A program made the position numbers and the translations under genes. Positions 57,328-64,000 of a stretch of DNA of 64,000 bases are shown here, in pieces. The notes under the pieces were generated by a model. The model had not been told where the DNA came from, ran no database searches, and saw nothing but the letters and a program-made list of their open reading frames with translations. The DNA lies in assembly GCF_002245655.1 (NCBI RefSeq), contig NZ_NOIH01000003.1, positions 62,001 through 126,000 of the forward strand. Reading direction: 5' to 3'. The stretch's first letter is position 1, and every line of letters begins with the position of its first letter. Source of the stretch: Thauera propionica (GTDB lineage Bacteria; Pseudomonadota; Gammaproteobacteria; Burkholderiales; Rhodocyclaceae).

Positions 57328-59022
57328 ATGCCTACCCTTCAGCACGCCGCCTGCCTCGTCCTGCCCGCCCTCTGCGCCGGGCTGATTGGCGCCTGCACAA
57401 CGCTGCCGCCGGCACCGTCGCCGGAAGGGCACCTGACGACAGGACATTCGCCGTCGCCACACACCGCTCCCCAGACCGCGGCCGCACCCTCAGCCGATCC
57501 GCCGCCACCGGCGAGTGCCCCGCCTGCGGCACCAATCCGGGCACGTCCGCTCCGACGCGATGAAACCTACTCGGTCGCGGTTCACGACCTCCCGGTCACC
57601 CAACTATTGCTGGCCATCGGCCGGGATGCGCGCCTGAATCTCGACCTGCATCCCGGACTCGAGGGTCGCGTCACACTCAATGCCATCGACCAGCCGCTTG
57701 ATCGCCTGCTGACCCGCATTGCCCAACTGGCGCCGATCCGCTACGAGATTGAGGGTGACCATCTGAGTGTGCGACCGGACACCCCCTTCCTGCGCAGTTA
57801 TGCCCTCGATTACGTAAACCTGAGCCGGAGCATGCGGGGCACCGTCGCCACCAGCACGCAGATCGCCACCGGGGCCGGCAGCTCGGGCAACGGCCCGAAC
57901 GGCGCCGGCAACGCCTCCGTGACCCAGATCGAGACGCGTTCGACAAACGATTTCTGGGAGGTGCTCCAGTCGAACATTCGCGCCATCCTGGCCGATCCGG
58001 CGAGCGGCGCCTCCCCGTGCAGATCCGATACAGGCATCTGCCCCGACATCATGCTCAACCCGGGCAGCGGCGTCGTCATGGTGCGCGCCACCGCACGCCA
58101 GCACGATCAATTGCGCGCCTTTCTCGGCGAGGTTCAAGCGGCCGCGCGCCGCCAGGTGCTGATCGAGGCGACGATCGTCGAGGTCACACTCGCGGACGGC
58201 TACCGGCAGGGCATCGACTGGACGCGGCTTGGCCTGCCCGGCTGGCGCATCGCACCGCGCGGCAGCAACGACGGCGCCGCAGCGGGTTCGCCCACCCTGA
58301 GCTACCTGTCCGGCAGCTTCGACATCAAGGTGGAACTCCTCGAGACCTTCGGCACGGTCAAGGTACTGTCCAGCCCGCGACTTTCGGTGCTCAACAACCA
58401 GACTGCGATGCTCAAGGTCGTCGAGGAATACGTGTACTTCCTGGTGGACGCCTCCACGACCGAGTATGGCGACAGCGACCGCGAGAAGATCACCGCGACC
58501 ACGACGCCGCAATCGGTCTCGGTGGGCATGGTGATGTCGGTCACGCCGCAGATCAGCGCCGGCGGCGAGATCACGCTCAACATCCGGCCGACCATCTCCG
58601 GTATCGCCGGCTTCAAGGACGATCCCAATCCCTCGCTGCGCAACATCCCCAACCGTGTGCCGCAGATCCGCACGCGCGAGATCGAATCCATGCTGCGCTT
58701 GCGCAGCGGCCAGATCGCCGTGCTCGGCGGGCTCATGGAGGACCGCATCGACCACGATACCGGCCGCGTCCCCCTGCTGGGCGACGTGCCGCTGTTGGGC
58801 GAGTTCTTCACCCGGCGCGACAACACCGCACGCCGGACCGAGTTGCTGATCTTCCTGCGCCCGCTGCTGATCGACGACCCGAGCACCGACACCGATTACG
58901 CGCCTTATGCCGGCCACTTGCCGGACGCCGGCTTCCTCGTCTCCGCGCCGTCGCCGGGGCAGCGCAACCTCCCCTCCATGCCGCTACGCCCGGGGATCCC
59001 CACACTGCCCAGCCAGCCATGA
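57328..59022 (+). CDS. mshL: MSHA-type pilus secretin MshL
   Basis: A 564-aa secretin. N-terminal signal with a probable lipobox (LCAGLIGACTT), a Pro/Ala-rich linker, a secretin/TonB short N-terminal-like domain (VAVHDLPVTQLLLAIGRDA), an N1-type domain, and the secretin barrel (RRQVLIEATIVEVTL, VKVLSSPRLSVLNNQTAMLKV, MRLRSGQIAVLGGLMED-like segment, PLLGDVPLLGEFFTRR, ELLIFLRPLLI). It forms the outer-membrane pore for a type IV pilus of MSHA type. No ribosome site is evident before ATG 57328, and an inverted repeat is immediately upstream. It overlaps mshE as ATGA. Confidence 0.87.
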   Translation: MPTLQHAACLVLPALCAGLIGACTTLPPAPSPEGHLTTGHSPSPHTAPQTAAAPSADPPPPASAPPAAPIRARPLRRDETYSVAVHDLPVTQLLLAIGRDARLNLDLHPGLEGRVTLNAIDQPLDRLLTRIAQLAPIRYEIEGDHLSVRPDTPFLRSYALDYVNLSRSMRGTVATSTQIATGAGSSGNGPNGAGNASVTQIETRSTNDFWEVLQSNIRAILADPASGASPCRSDTGICPDIMLNPGSGVVMVRATARQHDQLRAFLGEVQAAARRQVLIEATIVEVTLADGYRQGIDWTRLGLPGWRIAPRGSNDGAAAGSPTLSYLSGSFDIKVELLETFGTVKVLSSPRLSVLNNQTAMLKVVEEYVYFLVDASTTEYGDSDREKITATTTPQSVSVGMVMSVTPQISAGGEITLNIRPTISGIAGFKDDPNPSLRNIPNRVPQIRTREIESMLRLRSGQIAVLGGLMEDRIDHDTGRVPLLGDVPLLGEFFTRRDNTARRTELLIFLRPLLIDDPSTDTDYAPYAGHLPDAGFLVSAPSPGQRNLPSMPLRPGIPTLPSQP

Positions 59023-60731
59023 ATGCCCCCATCCCCATTGGCCAGATCCTCACAGCCGCTCGCCTGATCGGTGCCGACCAGCTACGCATCGCCCTGCACG
59101 AGCAACAGCAACGCAAGCGCCCGCTCGGACGACTGCTGGTCGAACTCGGCTTCGTCAGCGACACGGCGCTGCGCGACGCGCTCGCGACCCACTACGGGCA
59201 CCCCAGTGTCGATCTGGGCGACACCCTCGCCGACCCAGACGCCCTTGCACGCGTGCCTCGCGCACTGGCGCAACGGCATCGCCTGCTGCCCCTGCACTAT
59301 GACCATGCGTCACAGACGCTGACCATCGCCGCCGCCAACGCAGACGACATCGTCGCCCAGGATCGACTGCGCGCCGAACTGGGGCCCGGGATCCGCGTCG
59401 AACTGCGCCTCGCAGCGGACGCCGAGCTGTCGCGCGCGATCGATCGCCACTACGGCCAGCCGGCGGCGATCGACGACATCGTGCACGAGATCGAGCAGCG
59501 CGACGCCCGCAGCGAACTGTGGGGCCGCAACGCCACCTCCGACGGTCAGGCCATCGTGCGCCTGGTCGACGCCATGCTCGCCGACGCCGCCGCACGCGGC
59601 GCCTCGGACCTTCATTTCGAACCCGAGGCCGGTTTCCTGCGCATCCGCCAGCGCATCGACGGCACGCTGCGCCAGGTGCGCGCACTGCACAAGTCGTTCT
59701 GGCCAGAGCTGGCCGTCCGCCTCAAGGTGATGGCCGGGCTCGACATCGCCGAGTCCCGCTGCCCGCAGGACGGCCGCATCTCGATCACGCTGGCCGGCCG
59801 CCCGATCGACTTCCGCGTCGCCACGCAGCCCACGCTGCACGGCGAAAACATCGTGCTACGCGTGCTGGACCGCGAGAAGGGCATCGTGCCGCTCAACGCC
59901 CTGGGGCTGACCGACGGGCAGCGCGCAATCCTCGACCGCATCCTCGCCCGGCCCGAAGGCCTGACCTTGGTCGTGGGTCCGACCGGCAGCGGCAAGACCA
60001 CGACGCTGTACTCGATCCTGAATCACCTCAACGCCGAGGCCGTCAACATCATGACGCTCGAAGACCCGGTGGAATACCCACTGGCGCAATTGCGCCAGAC
60101 CTCGGTCGGGGAGGCTTCGCGGCTGGATTTCGCCGATGGCGTGCGCGCCCTGCTGCGCCAGGATCCCGACATCCTGCTCATCGGCGAGATCCGCGACACG
60201 GACACCGCGCGCATGGCACTGCGCGCCGCGCTCACGGGACATCGCGTGTTCTCGACCCTGCACGCCAACTCGGTCGCCGGCGCGCTGCAGCGGCTTGTCG
60301 ACATCGGCCTGCGGACGGACATGCTGGCTGGCAGCCTCGGCGGCATCATCGCGCAGCGCCTGGTGCGAAGGCTGTGCCCAGACTGCCGGACCGAGACTAC
60401 CGCAGGCCAGGACGACTGCAGGCTGCTGGGGCTGGACCCGGCCAGCCTGCACCGGATCTTCCATCCCGTCGGCTGCCCCGCCTGCGATTTCCGCGGCTAC
60501 CGCGGACGCCTGGCCATCATGGAACTGGTCAGGATCGATCCTGCGCTCGACGAGCTCATCCACGAGGGCGCCAGTCTCGGCCGAGTGCGGACCGCGCTGC
60601 GCGCCCGTGGTCATGTGAGCCTTGCCGACGACGGCATCCGGCGCGTGCTCGACGGCAGCACATCGATCGCCGAGCTGACCCGCGTCGTGGACCTCGCCGC
60701 GCATGCGGACGAGCGTGGAGCAAGCGCATGA
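59019..60731 (+). CDS. mshE: MSHA-type pilus extension ATPase MshE
   Basis: A 570-aa ATPase. Residues about 5-57 hold a tandem MshEN-like motif: two 24-residue units starting PIGQILTAARLIG and PLGRLLVELGFVS, separated by five residues, the arrangement that binds c-di-GMP in MshE. The usual Arg at the head of each unit is Pro here. The motor domain has Walker A GPTGSGKTTTLYSIL, Walker B DPDILLIGEIRD, His box TGHRVFSTLHANS and zinc cysteines (LCPDCR, GCPACDFRGYRG). It powers pilin polymerisation. ATG 59019 overlaps the mshL stop; the frame is open far upstream inside mshL, but that is antisense-free out-of-frame sequence. Confidence 0.88.
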   Translation: MNAPIPIGQILTAARLIGADQLRIALHEQQQRKRPLGRLLVELGFVSDTALRDALATHYGHPSVDLGDTLADPDALARVPRALAQRHRLLPLHYDHASQTLTIAAANADDIVAQDRLRAELGPGIRVELRLAADAELSRAIDRHYGQPAAIDDIVHEIEQRDARSELWGRNATSDGQAIVRLVDAMLADAAARGASDLHFEPEAGFLRIRQRIDGTLRQVRALHKSFWPELAVRLKVMAGLDIAESRCPQDGRISITLAGRPIDFRVATQPTLHGENIVLRVLDREKGIVPLNALGLTDGQRAILDRILARPEGLTLVVGPTGSGKTTTLYSILNHLNAEAVNIMTLEDPVEYPLAQLRQTSVGEASRLDFADGVRALLRQDPDILLIGEIRDTDTARMALRAALTGHRVFSTLHANSVAGALQRLVDIGLRTDMLAGSLGGIIAQRLVRRLCPDCRTETTAGQDDCRLLGLDPASLHRIFHPVGCPACDFRGYRGRLAIMELVRIDPALDELIHEGASLGRVRTALRARGHVSLADDGIRRVLDGSTSIAELTRVVDLAAHADERGASA

Positions 60732-61927
60732 ATCCCCATCGCTATCGCGCCATGGCAAGCGATGGCCGTCGGGTACGGGGCGAACTCGACGCCATCGACC
60801 TGCACGACCTCGAACAGCGCCTGCAGGCGATGGGCCTGGTGTTGATCAATGGCGAGGCCATCCGCCTGCGCTGGCGGACGCGCGCCAAGGTGCCGCGCCG
60901 GGAGCTGATCAATTTCTGCTTTCACTTCGAACAACTCCTCGCTGCAGGCGTCCCGCCCTTCGAGGCACTCACGACCATGCGGGATGCCACGACGCATGCG
61001 CGCACCAGCGTTCTCATCAGCACGCTGCTCACCGACGTCGAACGAGGACGCCCCTTGTCGGAGGCGATCGCGCGCCCGGACGGCGTCTTCGCACCGGCGC
61101 TCGTTTCGCTATTGAAGGCGGGCGAGCAGGCAGGCCGACTGAGCGACGCCGTCCGCGAGATCGGCGCAGCGCTGGAGCGGGAGGAGGCACTCGTCATGCA
61201 CGCCCGGCGTATCGCGATCTACCCGGCGATCGTCGCCGCCCTGCTGTTGCTCGCGCTCGTCGTGGCACTCGTGCATGTCGTGCCCGAGATGGAAAAGCTC
61301 TTCCGCAGCAGCGGCGAGCAATTGCCCCTGCAGACACGGGTGCTGCTCGCCCTGTCTGCCCTCGTCACCAAGCATGGCTGGCTGATGCTGCTGGGCACCG
61401 GAGGCCTCGCCGCCACCCTGCAATGGCAGCTCGCCCGTTCCGAGCCGGCACGCGTGCGCGCCCACCGCCTGCTGCTTTCGCTGCCGTTCGTCGGTGGCAT
61501 CCTGCGCGACATCGGGCTAGCCCGCTTCGCAAGCACCCTCGCCAGCCTCTATGCCGCTGGCGTCCCCGTTATCGATGCTTTGCACATCGCCGAGGACACC
61601 ACCGGCAATCTCGCGCTACGCAACGCCTTGCGCGACGTGACACGGCAGGTGGAACGGGGCCGTCCGCTTGCGGCAGCCTTCGAGACGGCAAGCGGCTTTC
61701 CCGCACTGCTCACCCGCATGGTCCGGGTCGGCGAACAGACCGGCGCGCTCGACCGCGCACTCGACAACGTCGCCCTGCTGTGCCGGCGCGATGTGGATAA
61801 CGCGATCGGCCGCCTGCAGGCGGCCATCGACCCCGCGCTCACCGTCATGCTGGGCGCCCTGCTGCTGTGGATCGCCAGCGCCATCCTGGGCCCGATCTAC
61901 GGCCTCATCACCCGGCTTCCTCTCTGA
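60728..61927 (+). CDS. mshG: MSHA-type pilus inner-membrane platform protein MshG
   Basis: A 399-aa GspF/PilC family protein: MNPHRYRAMASDGRRVRGEL, FCFHFEQLLAAGVPPFEAL, AALVSLLKAGEQAGRLSDA-like repeat (PALVSLLKAGEQAGRLSDAV), and the second GspF repeat (RFASTLASLYAAGVPVIDAL, LTRMVRVGEQTGALDRAL) with TM helices near 175-200, 215-235 and 370-390. It connects the ATPase to the pilus. ATGA overlap with mshE. Confidence 0.88.
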   Translation: MNPHRYRAMASDGRRVRGELDAIDLHDLEQRLQAMGLVLINGEAIRLRWRTRAKVPRRELINFCFHFEQLLAAGVPPFEALTTMRDATTHARTSVLISTLLTDVERGRPLSEAIARPDGVFAPALVSLLKAGEQAGRLSDAVREIGAALEREEALVMHARRIAIYPAIVAALLLLALVVALVHVVPEMEKLFRSSGEQLPLQTRVLLALSALVTKHGWLMLLGTGGLAATLQWQLARSEPARVRAHRLLLSLPFVGGILRDIGLARFASTLASLYAAGVPVIDALHIAEDTTGNLALRNALRDVTRQVERGRPLAAAFETASGFPALLTRMVRVGEQTGALDRALDNVALLCRRDVDNAIGRLQAAIDPALTVMLGALLLWIASAILGPIYGLITRLPL

Positions 61928-61930
61928 CCC

Positions 61931-63310
61931 ATGAGCCGCCGCCAGTTCCTGCGCATCGATTCACTCGGCCTCGAGATATGGCAAACGAATGGACATGACC
62001 ACAGGTGCGTGGAGCGCCTCTCCCCGCCCCAGATTGCGGACTTCGCCCGCTGGTTGGTAGCACGCCCGCGCGGCGCACGCATCCGCATCCTGATAGACGT
62101 CGGCGAAGAAGCGTATGAGACCGAAGTCCTGCCCCGGGTGCGCGGGGCGGACCGCCGCGCCCTCATCGCGCGCAGGCTTGCGCAATGGTTTCCGCAGCCA
62201 CTCTGGGCCCGTGCCGACGCGCTGCCGGACAGACCCCGCGAGCACGGCGGGGCCACCGAGCGCGTACTGTTCAGCGGCCTGACCCGGCCGGAACGGATCG
62301 AACCCTGGATCGACGCCCTGCGCTCGGCAGATGTCCGCATCGAATGCATCATCCCGGCAAGCGCCTTGCTGGCCGCTTGCAGCGGGCTTGCCGACGGCCT
62401 GCTCGTCAGCTTCAGCCAGGCCGGCATGCGTTTGACCCTGGTGGAGGAAGGACGTGCCCGCCTGTCCCGTCTCGTCGAAGACTACCCGGCAACTACGGCC
62501 GGGCAGAACACCGATTGGCTGAGCGAAATCGCACGCACCGTGCGCTACGCGAGTACGGTCGTCGGCGGAACGGTGCAGCCAGTGGTCGGCATCCTCGCTG
62601 CTGCAGCGGCACTGCCATCCACTTGCACGCTCTCGTCGGCGGCTGAACATGGACTCGAGCTGCACTGGCTCGACCCAGCATCGTTCGGCATCTTCACCGG
62701 GGAAGGCAAGGGCCTGGATTGCAGCCATCTTCTGCTCCACTGGCTCAACAAGGCATCGCCCCGGCTGGGCTGGCAAACGCCCGCCTCGCCGGGCCGCATG
62801 TCACGACCGCAGCGCCTGTTTGTCGGCGTCTCGGCTTCCATCTGTGTGGCCGGGATGGCCGCGGCGGCGCTGAACTGGCAAGACGCAGCACGATTGACAC
62901 AGGAGCATGCCGCGCAGGAAGCCGCGCTGAGCGCCAAGCGCGAGTTGCTCGCAAGCATTGACGCCTCCATTCCCCCGCTGCCTGCCACGCCCGATCTCAT
63001 CCGGTCAAGCGCCGAGCAGTTCGAGCAGGCCACGCGCCTGCGCGCCCCGACCCAGGCTCTCTTCGAACACGTCTCCCGCGCGCTCGAGGAGGGCCCTGCA
63101 GCCCGCCTGCATTCACTCGCCTGGGAGCTGGAGGCGCCCGGTGTCGCCATCACACTGACGCTCACACAAGCGACGCGCCAGGACATCGAAGCGATTGCCC
63201 GACGGCTCGAGCACCTGGGCCCGGTCGCGGTCGAACCCAGCCGTCCGGATGGGCGGTCCGTGATTTCAGTGCGTACTGCGCTCGACAGGCTTGGCAGCGA
63301 ACGTCCATGA
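61931..63310 (+). CDS. PilM/PilN-like (GspL-like) pilus assembly protein
   Basis: A 459-aa protein of low similarity to anything I can name exactly. The N-terminal about 290 residues are soluble and look like an actin-like PilM/GspL cytoplasmic domain (IRILIDVGEEAYETEVLPRV, ALLAACSGLADGLLVSFSQ). One TM helix follows (LFVGVSASICVAGMAAAAL, about 300-318), then a coiled-coil stretch (TQEHAAQEAALSAKRELLAS) and a periplasmic PilN-type ferredoxin-like domain. It would fuse the PilM and PilN roles, like GspL or MshI. It starts 3 bp after mshG and overlaps the next gene by 4 bp, so it belongs to the pilus operon. Confidence 0.65.
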   Translation: MSRRQFLRIDSLGLEIWQTNGHDHRCVERLSPPQIADFARWLVARPRGARIRILIDVGEEAYETEVLPRVRGADRRALIARRLAQWFPQPLWARADALPDRPREHGGATERVLFSGLTRPERIEPWIDALRSADVRIECIIPASALLAACSGLADGLLVSFSQAGMRLTLVEEGRARLSRLVEDYPATTAGQNTDWLSEIARTVRYASTVVGGTVQPVVGILAAAAALPSTCTLSSAAEHGLELHWLDPASFGIFTGEGKGLDCSHLLLHWLNKASPRLGWQTPASPGRMSRPQRLFVGVSASICVAGMAAAALNWQDAARLTQEHAAQEAALSAKRELLASIDASIPPLPATPDLIRSSAEQFEQATRLRAPTQALFEHVSRALEEGPAARLHSLAWELEAPGVAITLTLTQATRQDIEAIARRLEHLGPVAVEPSRPDGRSVISVRTALDRLGSERP

Positions 63311-63903
63311 AAGCCATCGAATCACGCCCGTCCAGGCTTGCACGCTTCGCTGCACCAGGGCTTGCCGTGGCCGGGCTCGTCGTGACGGCCAGCTTGCTGA
63401 TCGGCTCGACCTCCGCCGTCGACGCGGCAGAAACCGCCCTTGACCGCGTGCGTCGCGCGGTCAATCAGATCGATGCCGAACTTGCAGCGGCATCCTCGCG
63501 CGCCGAGACAGCCAGGCACGCCACTGCACACTGGCAAGCACTCGAAGCGCTGGCGCGCACGCCCGACCCCCGGCACTGGTCACGCGCGCTGCAGGAAACC
63601 GTCGAGCGCCACGACACGGGAAATACTCCCACACGCGTCGTATCGACCTCGCTCTCGCCCCCGCGCCCGCTCGCTGGCGCCCCCGCCTCGCTTCTGCTCC
63701 GCAGCGAGATCATCGCCGGGTTTTCCCTCCGCCACGAGGGCCGCCTGCCGCGCCTGCTCGAGGCCATCGAATCTACGCCCCACGTACGCGCGCGCGGCTG
63801 CAGGCTGGAACGCGTGGTCAGCCAGTACCCGGCTCGCATCAATGCTGACTGCCGCCTTCTATGGCTGAGCGTCGCCCTGCCTGCAAACGCCAGGACGCCA
63901 TGA
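63307..63903 (+). CDS. PilO/MshJ-like pilus assembly protein
   Basis: A 198-aa bitopic protein: short basic N-terminus, TM helix (FAAPGLAVAGLVVTASLLIGS), a coiled coil (VRRAVNQIDAELAAASSRAE) and a periplasmic domain ending VSQYPARINADCRLLWLSVAL. Size, topology and position after the PilM/PilN-like gene match PilO/GspM/MshJ proteins, which form the alignment subcomplex of type IV pili. Sequence similarity alone is weak. ATGA overlaps on both sides. Confidence 0.6.
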   Translation: MKAIESRPSRLARFAAPGLAVAGLVVTASLLIGSTSAVDAAETALDRVRRAVNQIDAELAAASSRAETARHATAHWQALEALARTPDPRHWSRALQETVERHDTGNTPTRVVSTSLSPPRPLAGAPASLLLRSEIIAGFSLRHEGRLPRLLEAIESTPHVRARGCRLERVVSQYPARINADCRLLWLSVALPANARTP

Positions 63904-64000
63904 GCAAGACCCGCCCACATCCCGCTTCCGCATGGCCCCTCACGCTGTTACTGGCACTCTGGGGAACGAACGCGCCAGCCGCGGACTTCGGCCGCCTGTT
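63900..64000 (+). CDS. MshK-like secreted protein, 5' end only
   Basis: ATG 63900 overlaps the previous stop. The visible 33 codons encode a signal peptide (WPLTLLLALWGTNAPAADFG) and then GRLF, where the window ends. Small periplasmic proteins at this place in MSHA-like operons resemble MshK/PilP. Only the start is seen, so the call is tentative. Confidence 0.45.
   Translation, partial: MSKTRPHPASAWPLTLLLALWGTNAPAADFGRL

Overview
The window looks like chromosomal DNA of a betaproteobacterium of the Thauera/Azoarcus/Aromatoleum type (Rhodocyclales). This is inferred from the high GC content, the layout of the murA-his-HIT-tatABC and rpe-gph-trpEGDC groups, the short-form HisG, a PEP-CTERM protein, a fused IorA-IorB-type 2-oxoacid:ferredoxin oxidoreductase and many c-di-GMP proteins. 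I saw no tRNA, rRNA, insertion sequence, prophage or CRISPR array. Most of the window is core genome; the accessory content is mainly signalling and surface structures.

Layout. 1-336: 3' end of recQ. 482-7553: a TonB-dependent receptor broken by an in-frame TGA, a YfiR-like periplasmic protein, a CHASE8-like hybrid histidine kinase with HPt, and a REC-PAS-GGDEF-EAL response regulator, all closely spaced or overlapping. 7554-8710: a PEP-CTERM surface protein preceded by a good sigma54 promoter and two copies of a 17-bp motif. 8779-18280: amino-acid catabolism and uptake (Leu/Phe/Val-type dehydrogenase, indolepyruvate-type oxidoreductase, NSS transporter, Lrp regulator) with a c-di-GMP phosphodiesterase in between. 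18374-23549: FKBP isomerase, MsrA and TamB.

23580-33269 (minus strand) reads FHA protein, MBL hydrolase, GAF-GspE ATPase, rpe, gph, trpE, trpG, trpD, trpC and then tamB. 33410-36262 holds sucCD and a DUF2889 gene. 36481-40405 holds fimV, a Nif3 protein and a DegS-like protease.

40478-57175 is a long minus-strand supercluster: mlaFEDACB, yadGH-like ABC exporter, ibaG/bolA, murA, hisG, hisD, hisB, hisH, hisA, hisF, hisI, hisE, HIT protein, tatA, tatB, tatC. Two plus-strand genes interrupt it: rnk between murA and hisG, and hisC, which sits in its usual slot between hisD and hisB but is inverted. A 107-bp palindromic element lies just downstream of hisC.

57328-64000 starts an MSHA-like type IV pilus operon on the plus strand: secretin MshL, ATPase MshE with a tandem c-di-GMP-binding-type motif, platform protein MshG, a PilM/PilN-like fusion, a PilO/MshJ-like protein and the start of an MshK-like gene. 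An AT-rich perfect inverted repeat stands in front of it. c-di-GMP is a recurring theme: two enzymes in the window could make or remove it, and the pilus motor looks able to sense it.
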